Shown here piece by piece: positions 19,487 through 28,832 of a stretch of 42,658 nt of DNA; within the stretch, counting starts at the first letter, position 1, and every line of letters starts with the position of its first letter. This stretch comes from Clostridiaceae bacterium (GTDB lineage Bacteria > Bacillota > Clostridia > DSM-8532): assembly GCA_012523705.1 (NCBI GenBank), contig JAAYTU010000073.1, forward strand, positions 1 to 42,658, read 5' to 3'. The position numbers were made by a program, and so were the translations under genes. The notes under the pieces are model-generated. The model was not told the origin of the DNA. It saw only the letters and a program-made list of their open reading frames with translations, and made no database searches.

Positions 19487-20695
19487 TTATTCATCATTCA
19501 CAGGCTCCAACTTTGCTATGTCCTCTTCACATTCTATAACAACCTGTACATATATTGTACCATTTTCCCCCTCAATTTCTTTTACAACCTCATCTATTAT
19601 CGTACTTTCCCGGGGTATGATTTTTCTTAGATCTTCCCTGGCCATCTCGACAGCCACATCAACGGCTTCCTCATCAGTTAAATCCACCTGCTTTTCCATT
19701 ATTTCAGAGCTTATTTCAACAGTCAAGCCTATTGGAAGTTTTATCCCAAAGGGCCCCGTAATAATCTTATCCTCCACTTCGGTGTCATACAATGAGAAGG
19801 TAAGGGGATTGGAAGGGAGCTTAATTTTGCAGTCTAAAAACCTTAAGTAACTGACCTTATGGGTGTTCCCTGTCTTAAACCTCTGAGTATAAACAGAAGA
19901 TACAGGCAAGGAGCATTGATACCAGGTTCTAGCTATTATTTTACCGAGGGCATGAACCTCCCTGGTTCCATTATCGGGGTTTTGGCTTTGCATGGTGCCT
20001 GAAACAAGCACCTGTCCCTTCTTAACAGTATCTCCTTCTTTAACTAAAGCATTCCCTGCATAAACCTCTAATCTTGTTATTAATCCATCTCTATTGGCAA
20101 CGATATTATATAATTGGTCACTGTCAATTACAGTTGGGGTCGAGACCCTATCCTTAAATGTAATATACAGCTTTACACCCTTCACTTCAACTCCGACCCA
20201 GGCAATTTCGTCAACTCCAAGTGAAATCTCCGAAGCAATTTTTTTAGCATCTATATTCATTTTAAGGCTTCCTCTGCCAATGCTATTCTCATGAAGCACA
20301 GTCATAATCTTAGAGTTTAACTCGGGATCGCTGCCTGTTATTTCTATATCCCATATTATGGACATTGACAACAGTATCAGAACAGAGAAAATAATAACTC
20401 CAAGCTTAAATCCTTTTCGACGCCTGAACCGGCTAAATTTAAAAGGAAGGCCGCATCTCTTGCTTATGCGTACTTTACATCTGGATTTACGTGCCGCGGG
20501 CCTCATATGCTTAAAACCCCTGATGCTTGCCTTCATTTGGGCCGAGTCCTGGTTTATCCTTATAATTTCCCACAAAAGAATATTGCGTCTGGAACAAATA
20601 TTAATAAAGCGCTCTATATTCCTTCCTGTGACTGTTATAATAACATATCCCCTTATGTAGTTCCATAAGTATACTAAAAACATAGACTCTACCAA
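19487..20695 (-). CDS. yqfD: sporulation protein YqfD
   Basis: RGYVIITVTGRNIERFINICSRRNILLWEI; IAWVGVEVKGVKLYI; operon with yqfC and phoH. Confidence 0.94.
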   Translation of the reverse strand: MVESMFLVYLWNYIRGYVIITVTGRNIERFINICSRRNILLWEIIRINQDSAQMKASIRGFKHMRPAARKSRCKVRISKRCGLPFKFSRFRRRKGFKLGVIIFSVLILLSMSIIWDIEITGSDPELNSKIMTVLHENSIGRGSLKMNIDAKKIASEISLGVDEIAWVGVEVKGVKLYITFKDRVSTPTVIDSDQLYNIVANRDGLITRLEVYAGNALVKEGDTVKKGQVLVSGTMQSQNPDNGTREVHALGKIIARTWYQCSLPVSSVYTQRFKTGNTHKVSYLRFLDCKIKLPSNPLTFSLYDTEVEDKIITGPFGIKLPIGLTVEISSEIMEKQVDLTDEEAVDVAVEMAREDLRKIIPRESTIIDEVVKEIEGENGTIYVQVVIECEEDIAKLEPVNDE

Positions 20696-20701
20696 CTCTC
20701 T

Positions 20702-21025
20702 TTAAGCATCATAATCTATATTTGAAATCTTGCCCCCTATAATTATTTCCTCATTTGTAATCTCTCTAATGCTTAAGTCGCTTCCTGATACTTTTATAAC
20801 ACCATTATTGGTATTGATTCGTATCATACCGTCCTGAAAGTCCATAATGCCCTTAAAATTTTCGATCAGCACCTCTCCCCGCCCAATGGCTGTTACCTTC
20901 GGGCGATTCCCGCATATTTCAGCGGGAATTTCAAAAAGGCGGGCAAGCTTTTCAGCTACCCCTTCCCCTTGCTCCTTTTTCCTTCCTGCCTTGCTTTTTA
21001 TTCTATGAATCCCCTTTTTCATCAA
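20702..21025 (-). CDS. yqfC: sporulation protein YqfC (YabP/YqfC family)
   Basis: PKVTAIGRGEVLIENFKGIMDFQDGMIRINTNNGVIKVSGSDLSI. Confidence 0.92.
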   Translation of the reverse strand: MMKKGIHRIKSKAGRKKEQGEGVAEKLARLFEIPAEICGNRPKVTAIGRGEVLIENFKGIMDFQDGMIRINTNNGVIKVSGSDLSIREITNEEIIIGGKISNIDYDA

Positions 21026-21942
21026 CCCTCTCCCCTTGCCATCTTTTCCAACTCAAACACATCACCGAATTCGTACCCAATAGAACGGACATATTCGATG
21101 ATGGCATTTAACGCCTCACAATTATCCTTTGATACTGCGTGAAGAAGAATTATCTCACCGTTATGTATATTCTGTTTCACTTTTTCAAAAGCGTATTCCC
21201 AGCCCCGTTGATTATTTACAGCCCAATCATCGTATGCAAAGCTCCAGAATACATTTACATACCCCATCTTCGATGTCAGCTCCAGAGTCTTTTCACTATA
21301 TTCTCCCTTAGGCGGTCTTAGAAAGACCATGTTCTGGCCAAATTTTTGATTAAAGCATCTGTCTAGACCTACAATCTCTTCCTCAAGATCCTTTTCGCTT
21401 AACAGAGGTAGACTTTTATGATTCACTGTATGATTCCCTACTGCATGGCCTTCATCAAGCATCCGCTGAATCAATTCCTCCTGCTGCTCCAGATAGGGGC
21501 CAGTGATAAAGAATATTGCATTCACCTTATTTTCATACAGGACATCTAAAATTTTATCTGTATAGCCGTTTTCATAGCCCTCATCAAATGTAAGATAGAT
21601 TACTTTCTTGCTTGTATCTGCAAGATAAATAGAATTGTATTTACTCAAAAGCTCAGGAGCGCCCGGATCTGCCTTAGGAAGCTCTCCGTTTTTTCCTCTC
21701 AATATCCCCCAGCTCTTTAATCCAGCGTAATTATGATTATTCTTATTTGAGGCGTAATATTGCGCTTCTGTTGCCATATTTCCGGTTCCCTCTTCACTAT
21801 CTATAATGGCTCCGGTAAGCTCCTCAGAAAATGTTTTTTGGGCTGCTAAATCATTAATATCAGGCAGTATAAATACGCATACTGTAAAAACTGATAATAA
21901 AGCAAGAACTATGTAACTAAAATATTTATAGATTTTCTCCAT
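21022..21942 (-). CDS. pdaA: PdaA-like delta-lactam-biosynthetic polysaccharide deacetylase
   Basis: VIYLTFDEGYENGYTDKILDVL, GHAVGNHTVNHKSLPLL, LRPPKGEYSEKTL; start MEKIYKYF at 21942. Confidence 0.9.
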   Translation of the reverse strand: MEKIYKYFSYIVLALLSVFTVCVFILPDINDLAAQKTFSEELTGAIIDSEEGTGNMATEAQYYASNKNNHNYAGLKSWGILRGKNGELPKADPGAPELLSKYNSIYLADTSKKVIYLTFDEGYENGYTDKILDVLYENKVNAIFFITGPYLEQQEELIQRMLDEGHAVGNHTVNHKSLPLLSEKDLEEEIVGLDRCFNQKFGQNMVFLRPPKGEYSEKTLELTSKMGYVNVFWSFAYDDWAVNNQRGWEYAFEKVKQNIHNGEIILLHAVSKDNCEALNAIIEYVRSIGYEFGDVFELEKMARGEG

Positions 21943-21958
21943 CACATATCCCCGGTAC

Positions 21959-21989
21959 AAAAAAGAGTCATTGCTATACAATGACTCTT
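21959..21989 (-). terminator. hairpin plus T-run 17 nt upstream of the pdaA-like start codon (terminator or attenuator)
   Basis: minus strand AGAGTCATTGtatagCAATGACTCTTTTTT. Confidence 0.75.
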
Positions 21990-22003
21990 ATCTCCTACAA
22001 CCA

Positions 22004-22009
22004 TTATAT
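22004..22009 (-). promoter_or_regulatory. possible -10 TATAAT upstream of the leader hairpin
   Basis: minus strand AATAATATAATGG; -35 is weak. Confidence 0.35.
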
Positions 22010-22062
22010 TATTGGTGGACAGGCTAAAATTACTAATACTGCAAATTTGTTATATCGTGGTA

Positions 22063-22094
22063 GAACGCAGAACCGTCCTCTGTCATAGTCTCAC
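22063..22094 (-). repeat. degenerate copy 3 of the dispersed palindromic repeat
   Basis: minus strand GTGAGACTATGACAGAGGACGGTTCTGCGTTC, shares GAGAC...GACAGRGGACGGTTC with the other copies. Confidence 0.5.
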
Positions 22095-22780
22095 CTCACG
22101 GGTGTAAGCTTATCAATCTTGATATATTCCTCCCTTATGGCAGGAATAATAACATTTTCTTCCTTCTTGATGTTTACAATAAACTCATAGTACTGGAATT
22201 TCTCTAAAACACCTGCCATGAGCCTTAATGACCTTTCCATATTATCCGGGTCCCCTATTGCCTTTATTGTATATGGCGGAACAAGCTGATTACCGTTCAC
22301 CATGATATAGTCTCCGGCCTTTCTGATCTCACTCATTCCTACAATTCTTTCATCATTAATTGATACTGCCTGCACATCTGTGGCCTTAAGCTCGTTTATA
22401 AGCTCCTCTATGTGTCTGTCCTCAACTGTTTTAATGCCCCCGGCCTCTATTGTAATTATTAGTCCCGGGCCCTTTATGGTCTCTAATCCGGCTTTTATAC
22501 GGGCAAGCAATACTGCCTCCTCAAGCGCCTTGATATTTTCCTGGACATCAGTTTCTCCGGCTTTAAAGGTATCTACCTCCAATTGAAGCTCTTGCAAGCG
22601 AAGCTTAAGATTTTCATTATTATTTTTTTCTATCAATAATTCATCAAATATCTCATTAATATTCTTTTTCTCATATTGAGCCAATACCTGGTTTTGCTTA
22701 ACGCTGCTGAATTGCCAGGCCATCATTACGCCTAAGATAAGGCATACCACTGCAAGGGATATAGATTTAAATAACTTCAT
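22091..22780 (-). CDS. DUF881 family protein
   Basis: N-terminal TM; GLETIKGPGLIITIEAG...LINELKATDVQAVSINDERIV...PPYTIKAIGDPDNMERSL. Confidence 0.92.
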   Translation of the reverse strand: MKLFKSISLAVVCLILGVMMAWQFSSVKQNQVLAQYEKKNINEIFDELLIEKNNNENLKLRLQELQLEVDTFKAGETDVQENIKALEEAVLLARIKAGLETIKGPGLIITIEAGGIKTVEDRHIEELINELKATDVQAVSINDERIVGMSEIRKAGDYIMVNGNQLVPPYTIKAIGDPDNMERSLRLMAGVLEKFQYYEFIVNIKKEENVIIPAIREEYIKIDKLTPVR

Positions 22781-23496
22781 TTTTCTATCACCTCAATTCC
22801 CTTCAATTGGCTTTCGGTGGAGCTATATGTCCGATACCTGTTAATAATTATCTCTTCCTTTTTTTCTGTCTGAATTCTGATATCAGTCAACCTCATAAAC
22901 GCCACCTGCGGCAAGGTTTCAATTGCATCATACAAAACATCAGGGTCACCTATAGCCTCTATAACATAAGGAGGGGGATATCTGTTTTCATTCACAATAA
23001 TTGTCGGTCCTGCACAAACAGGCTTAGTATTAAAAACAACTCTCTCCCCGTTGATGGAAATGGCTTGAGCACCATTTTCCTTCAATGCTTCCAAAACGTC
23101 GTTTATATTACCGTCATGGATAATATATTCATTTACATCTAACTCCCCCTTGGCAGGGGCATCCTCCATTGTGATTACTATTCCTCTTCCTGAAACTGTG
23201 GTCAATCCTGCTCTTAGATATTCAAAATCCCTTTTTCTCAATAATTCATTTATTTCCTGATTATTCGAATTGGTCCCAAGGTTTTGCCAAAGTTGTTCCA
23301 GTTCAGCCTCTTTAACAGCTAACTGTTCCATCAGACGCTTGCCTTCATTTCTTTCTTTCTCAAGCTCAATTGCATACTCCTTTGCAGATGTGTCGGCATT
23401 AGGATTGGACGCAAGAGTGCTTCGTAATTGAACATTTATAAGAATCCCAAATAGTACAAATCCTATAAACATAACAGTGCGGTAGCCTTTTCTCAT
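22777..23496 (-). CDS. DUF881 family protein (tandem paralogue)
   Basis: GLTTVSGRGIVITMEDA...VLEALKENGAQAISINGERVV...PPYVIEAIGDPDVLYDAI. Confidence 0.92.
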   Translation of the reverse strand: MRKGYRTVMFIGFVLFGILINVQLRSTLASNPNADTSAKEYAIELEKERNEGKRLMEQLAVKEAELEQLWQNLGTNSNNQEINELLRKRDFEYLRAGLTTVSGRGIVITMEDAPAKGELDVNEYIIHDGNINDVLEALKENGAQAISINGERVVFNTKPVCAGPTIIVNENRYPPPYVIEAIGDPDVLYDAIETLPQVAFMRLTDIRIQTEKKEEIIINRYRTYSSTESQLKGIEVIEK

Positions 23497-23518
23497 TATA
23501 TCATGCCTTTCAAAACTG

Positions 23519-24574
23519 CTAAATAAACTCCTCGATTCTCACTATATTAGATATTGAGGTGTCAATATATCTCTCTCCCACCTTCACAACCGGCTTGGAC
23601 ATGTTTGAACTATTAATGAAAACTACAATACCAATTTCTCCTGTATTAAGCCTGACCTGAGAACCAATATAGTATGTCGTAACATTGTTTAAAAATGTAT
23701 TTAGTACTATCGGGTCAAGAACTCCAAAGCTCCCATGCTGCATTAACTCAAACACCTTAAAGGGAGTGTCCTTCCTCTTGTATACCCTGTTAGCTGTCAT
23801 AGCATCAAATATGTCGGCAACGGTAATTATTTTGGAATATAAATTAAGCTTATCACCAGTTAGTCCTAAAGGATATCCGCTTCCATCTTCCTTTTCATGA
23901 TGGGTAAGAATAGCTCTGGCAATCTCCGTAGATATGCTTCCATTGTTTTTTACCAGCAGATATCCATATTCGGAATGCTTTTTCATTTCGGCAAATTCAC
24001 TTTCGGTCAGCTTCCCTGGCTTATTCAGAATCTCAAGAGGAACCTTGGCCTTTCCAATATCATGAAGTAATCCAGCCTTCACAAGATTTTTTATATGAAC
24101 ACTGTCAAGCCTTAACCATTTTCCTATTATCATACATAGCATAGATACATTCAGGCTATGATAATATGTATATTCATCTATGCTTCTTACCTGATTTATG
24201 CTATCTATTATATTGCGGTTGCTGTCCACCTTCTGGAATACTGATTCTACTATTGTGTCAGTTTCTTCAATCTCAAGATTCCCACCGGATATTATAGTCT
24301 GAAACATTTTTTTAGTTTTATTTAAGTCCAGTGTGTATTCTAACTTAAAGCGTTCGGGGGAATCTACATATGCTCTTCTGCTGATTTCTTGGGGCTGCTC
24401 GATATGTATGGCCATCTCGCGGACGCCAATACTTTTGAGCCTCTCAATAGTAAGCTCATCAAGCACAACATCTTCCCAAATCAGGACATTTCCATTATTA
24501 TTGAAAACCACCTCGGCAGTTTTCATACCAGCTTTTACTTCATCAATTGGTATAAATTTTTTAACTATTGCCAT
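23519..24574 (-). CDS. HD-GYP domain-containing phosphohydrolase (probable c-di-GMP phosphodiesterase)
   Basis: YYHSLNVSMLCMIIG...LLHDIGKAKVPLEILNKPGKLTESEFAEMKKHSEYGY...HHEKEDGSGYPLGL. Confidence 0.95.
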   Translation of the reverse strand: MAIVKKFIPIDEVKAGMKTAEVVFNNNGNVLIWEDVVLDELTIERLKSIGVREMAIHIEQPQEISRRAYVDSPERFKLEYTLDLNKTKKMFQTIISGGNLEIEETDTIVESVFQKVDSNRNIIDSINQVRSIDEYTYYHSLNVSMLCMIIGKWLRLDSVHIKNLVKAGLLHDIGKAKVPLEILNKPGKLTESEFAEMKKHSEYGYLLVKNNGSISTEIARAILTHHEKEDGSGYPLGLTGDKLNLYSKIITVADIFDAMTANRVYKRKDTPFKVFELMQHGSFGVLDPIVLNTFLNNVTTYYIGSQVRLNTGEIGIVVFINSSNMSKPVVKVGERYIDTSISNIVRIEEFI

Positions 24575-24665
24575 TAAGCATACCCTTATCTATCTTATTT
24601 TCTTAACCATCAAATGCTTAATTATCAATTACTGACCCCTGATAATTATCAAAGTCTGTAAATAC

Positions 24666-26672
24666 TTACAGTCCACACATCCTTTTGAATTCTTCCTCAT
24701 CTATAATTTTAACCTGTAACCGTACTGCCTTGTCAAGCTTACTCCCTGCGTCATCCCCTGCCAAAACATAGGAGGTTTTCTTTGATACGCTTCCTGAGAC
24801 CTTGCCCCCTCTTTCCTCTATCAGCTTAGTTGCCTCGCTTCTTGTGTAGCTTGGCAAAGTGCCTGTTAGAACAAATGTGAGTCCCGAAAAAACATCTGAT
24901 TCGGCTTCCCGGAAATGAGACTCCATGTTTATACCTAAGTCCTTCAAAAGATTAATTGTATGTTTTGTCTGCTCCTGTGCCATAAACCCAACAAGACTTT
25001 CTGCCATTTTTTCTCCAAACTCCTCGACAGCTTGAATGTCTTGATTTGTGGCATTCATAATGGCATCCATTGATTTAAAGTGTTCAGCCAATAGCTGTGC
25101 AGCTCGTTTACCGATATGTCTTATTCCCAGTCCAAACAGTAATCTGCCTAAATCATTCTCTTTCGATTTTTCAATAGAATTTAAAAGGTTATCTACTGAT
25201 TTATTACCCATATTCTCCAGATTTATCAACTCATCCTGCCGATTTTTTAAAATGTAAAGATCCGGAATCCATTTAATAAATCCTTTTTCAAGCAGCATTT
25301 CTATTAATGCCGGTCCTAGCCCCTCAATATTCATGGCATCTCTTGAAGCAAAATGAATTATACTTCTATGTAATCTGGCAGGGCATTCAATTCCGGTACA
25401 TTTTACCACTGCCTCCTGCTCCTCTCTAACAGCAGGAGCTCCGCATACCGGGCATTTCTCAGGCATTTGGAAGGGTTTAGTATTATCTGGCCTTGACGAA
25501 AAATCTACTTTAATTACCTCGGGAATAATTTCACCAGCTTTTCTGACAAAAACCCAGTCGCCTATTCGTATGTCTCGCTCTTTTATATAATCCTCGTTGT
25601 GGAGAGTTGCTCTGGATACTGTCGTCCCTGCCAACACAACAGGTTCTAAAACCGCATTGGGAGTTAGGGCGCCTGTTCTTCCAACCTGGATGATAATATC
25701 ATTAAGGCGTGTCTTCTTTATCTCAGGAGGATATTTGTAAGCTACCGCCCATCTTGGGGCTCTGCTTGTGGAGCCTAATGTCTCTCTTTGCACCAAGCTA
25801 TTAACCTTTACAACAGCACCATCAGTTTCATAGGAGTACTCAGATTTAGTATTCCCCACATAATTGATTTCTTCAATTACCTCTTCTATGGTATTACAAA
25901 GCTTATACTCGGGACTGATTCTGAACCCCAGTTCTTTTAAAAACTCCAGGGCTTCACTATGGGACGAAAAGGTTACCCCCTGAATGCTTTGAACATTGAA
26001 CACAAAAATGTCGAGCCTCCGTGATGCTGTGATTGACGGATCCAGCTGTCTTAAGGAGCCAGCAGCAGCATTTCGCGGATTAGCAAAGGTTTTTAGACCC
26101 AGCATTTCCTGCTTCTCATTTAGTGAAGCAAATTCTTTTTTAGACATAAACACCTCACCACGAACCTCAAGGTAAGGAATGTCAAGCTCCTTGGGGATAG
26201 AAAGCCTTAAGGGAACAGATCTTATGGTCTTTAAATTATTGGTAACATCCTCGCCAACTGTTCCATCGCCTCTGGTTGAACCCCTTGTAAAAATTCCGTT
26301 TACGTATTCTAGGGAAACAGAAAGCCCATCTATTTTTTTCTCGACAATATACTGTACCGGCTCATTTTTTAAGCTACTACGGACACGATTATCAAAGGCA
26401 AAAAGCTCTTGTACATCGAACACATCCTGGAGGCTTTCCATTTTCACCTCATGTATAACCTTTGTAAAAGCATCCTCGGCTTGTCCACCAACCCTTTGTG
26501 TAGGCGAATCTGGGGTTATCAAATGGGGGTTTTGTTCCTCTAAATCCAAAAGCTCATGATAAAGCTTATCGTATTCATAATCTTCAATTTCGGGACTATC
26601 CTTTACATAGTATTTATGGCTATGATAGTTAATAAGCTCACGGAGCTCTTCAATTCTCTTTTGAATATCCAT
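24666..26672 (-). CDS. ligA: NAD-dependent DNA ligase
   Basis: [13 protein letters not shown] (KxDG), [17 protein letters not shown], Cys4 zinc finger, C-terminal BRCT. Confidence 0.98.
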   Translation of the reverse strand: MDIQKRIEELRELINYHSHKYYVKDSPEIEDYEYDKLYHELLDLEEQNPHLITPDSPTQRVGGQAEDAFTKVIHEVKMESLQDVFDVQELFAFDNRVRSSLKNEPVQYIVEKKIDGLSVSLEYVNGIFTRGSTRGDGTVGEDVTNNLKTIRSVPLRLSIPKELDIPYLEVRGEVFMSKKEFASLNEKQEMLGLKTFANPRNAAAGSLRQLDPSITASRRLDIFVFNVQSIQGVTFSSHSEALEFLKELGFRISPEYKLCNTIEEVIEEINYVGNTKSEYSYETDGAVVKVNSLVQRETLGSTSRAPRWAVAYKYPPEIKKTRLNDIIIQVGRTGALTPNAVLEPVVLAGTTVSRATLHNEDYIKERDIRIGDWVFVRKAGEIIPEVIKVDFSSRPDNTKPFQMPEKCPVCGAPAVREEQEAVVKCTGIECPARLHRSIIHFASRDAMNIEGLGPALIEMLLEKGFIKWIPDLYILKNRQDELINLENMGNKSVDNLLNSIEKSKENDLGRLLFGLGIRHIGKRAAQLLAEHFKSMDAIMNATNQDIQAVEEFGEKMAESLVGFMAQEQTKHTINLLKDLGINMESHFREAESDVFSGLTFVLTGTLPSYTRSEATKLIEERGGKVSGSVSKKTSYVLAGDDAGSKLDKAVRLQVKIIDEEEFKRMCGL

Positions 26673-26678
26673 AAAGTA

Positions 26679-27563
26679 TCACTCTCCAATGTTCTTAAAA
26701 ACGTACATTTCATCTTCATGCTCAAATACTCCGATTTCAGCCATTGCATTCTCGATACCATCTGCAATGCCTTGAGCAGTTTTTTCCCGAAACTCATCTG
26801 ATTCCAATCTTTCATGATCCTCTTTACTTGTAATATATGCTGTTTCGATTAATACTGCAGGCATTTTGGTATTTCTGACCACAGCCAGCTGCCTACCGCC
26901 CTCAAAGAATCTAAAATTTACGTTACTCGCTTTAACAACAGCATCCTTCATTATTTCTGCAAAGCGTAACTGAGTAAAGCCGTCATAAACCTCCGGCTTA
27001 TCTTCGTAATAATATATTTCCATACCATTGACGCCTGCAGCACCTTTCCCGTCATAGGCATTGACATGCACACTGACAAATAGGGATGCATTGTGCTGGT
27101 TTGCAAAGCTCCATCTGGCTATTAAGTCCTCGTCCGAGTTTTCCTTCAGATGAATATCATCTTCACGCGTCAACAAAACATTGATTCCTCTTTGTAGAAG
27201 TATATTTTTCACCCTTTTCGAGATATCGAGCACAATATCCTTTTCATACAATCCCTCATTGTCCTTTGAAGTTGTTCCCCCGTCTCTGCCTCCATGGCCA
27301 GGATCAATAACCACCAAAAATGGTTCCATAGCCTTTCCTTCTGGAACAGGATAAGGAGTAGGTGTTGGCTCAGGAGTTGCCGGATCCTCTGTAAGCTGAT
27401 CAGTTGGTGCTGTACCATTACTGGGGTTATTAGCCTTCAAAATTATGAAGATTACACCGGCAATTACCAGCAGAAGAACTAAAATAGCGGCAAAAACCCT
27501 ATAGGGATTTTTCACCCTGTAACGGTATTTTGACTTTCTAAATTTTTGTTGTGGTTGATACAT
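26679..27563 (-). CDS. N-acetylmuramoyl-L-alanine amidase (Amidase_3), TM-anchored
   Basis: VVIDPGHGGRDGGTT, LFVSVHVNAY, AVLIETAYITSKEDHERL. Confidence 0.95.
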   Translation of the reverse strand: MYQPQQKFRKSKYRYRVKNPYRVFAAILVLLLVIAGVIFIILKANNPSNGTAPTDQLTEDPATPEPTPTPYPVPEGKAMEPFLVVIDPGHGGRDGGTTSKDNEGLYEKDIVLDISKRVKNILLQRGINVLLTREDDIHLKENSDEDLIARWSFANQHNASLFVSVHVNAYDGKGAAGVNGMEIYYYEDKPEVYDGFTQLRFAEIMKDAVVKASNVNFRFFEGGRQLAVVRNTKMPAVLIETAYITSKEDHERLESDEFREKTAQGIADGIENAMAEIGVFEHEDEMYVFKNIGE

Positions 27564-27753
27564 TTGACCTTCTCTCCTACTTAACCAAATTGCTTAAAAA
27601 CACCTTGTTTCTGAATTTGGGAATCCACTTATAACTTTACGGCAGGATTAATACTTCACCATGCCAGATTACATTAATATTATAATACACTAATTTGTAT
27701 TCTATGGACAGAGAAAAACGCAAATACCGTGGTGGGTGTAATTACCTTGTAAT

Positions 27754-28752
27754 CTACCTTATAAACCTATCCACATCCTGAGGGCCAATATTCTTGTGCA
27801 ATGCCATGTTTATACCATTAGCAATTAATTTTGAAAGGTATTCGACTATATCGTCGCTATCCTTGGGAGTAACAATAAGATTTCCCGAATTAGGTTCTAA
27901 CAGTTCAATTATCATTTTATATTTTTCATCCCTGTCCACCTGGGACAGCATTTTGTAAAAATCACTCTCAGGGCCGGCTTGCTGCATCATACTATCCATA
28001 ACTAAATCTAAAACATCACTGGCCATTGTGGCAGCATCCACTACAGTTGGTACACCTATAGCAATAACAGGAACTCCGAGCGTCTCCTTTGTAAGTGCCG
28101 TCCTTTTATTTCCCACGCCTGAGCCTGGGGCAATGCCTGTATCAGCAAACTGAACAGAAGAGTTTACCCTTTTCATACTGCGGGAAGCCAATGCATCAAC
28201 TGCAATAACCAATGCCGGCTTAACATTATCCACAATCCCCTTTATTATATGGCTTGTTTCTATCCCCGTTATTCCCAGCACCCCTGGTGAGACAGCACAT
28301 ACAGGCCGTTCAGTAGAGTCAACTTCTTTAGGAAGATACTCATAAATGTGACGGGTTACCAGAACATGTTGAGCAACCTTGGGGCCAAGGGCATCGGCAG
28401 TGACATTCCAATTTCCCAGGCCAACAATAAGAACGGTATCCTTCATATCCAGATGAATGAGGCTCTCTAATTCCCTGGCCATCATTCTGCTTGATTTTTC
28501 ATATAAATCACGGCTCTTTTGTGAGATTGCGGGGATATCCATTGTGATATAGCTTCCAATAGGTTTGCCAACCTTTTGCTCCCCTTCCGGGGTATCAACA
28601 TGAACTCTTGTGATAGCAACCTCTTCGTCGCCATCCCTCTCAACCCTTATACCTTCACCGAATCCATCAGCTGCTCTGACCTGTGATCCGGCTCCCACAA
28701 CCCTCGATTCATCAGCCATATCTGTCCGTATAGTGCGTTTAAACATCTCCAT
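27754..28752 (-). CDS. gpr: GPR germination endopeptidase
   Basis: VLIVGLGNWNVTADALGPKVAQHVLVTRHI, VSPGVLGITGIET, IAPGSGVGNKR. Confidence 0.97.
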   Translation of the reverse strand: MEMFKRTIRTDMADESRVVGAGSQVRAADGFGEGIRVERDGDEEVAITRVHVDTPEGEQKVGKPIGSYITMDIPAISQKSRDLYEKSSRMMARELESLIHLDMKDTVLIVGLGNWNVTADALGPKVAQHVLVTRHIYEYLPKEVDSTERPVCAVSPGVLGITGIETSHIIKGIVDNVKPALVIAVDALASRSMKRVNSSVQFADTGIAPGSGVGNKRTALTKETLGVPVIAIGVPTVVDAATMASDVLDLVMDSMMQQAGPESDFYKMLSQVDRDEKYKMIIELLEPNSGNLIVTPKDSDDIVEYLSKLIANGINMALHKNIGPQDVDRFIR

Positions 28753-28832
28753 AATAAACCTCCAGTAGTTTTATCAACTTCTAGTATTGACAAAAAGAAA
28801 AGGTTCATTCAAAGAAAGATAAACGCTAAAGG

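Noticed and set aside
21129-21321. Two overlapping 60-aa plus-strand ORFs
   Set aside because: Antisense to pdaA-like CDS, in competing frames.
27209-27418. 69-aa minus-strand ORF inside the amidase gene
   Set aside because: Out-of-frame ORF in the amidase linker region; no independent evidence.
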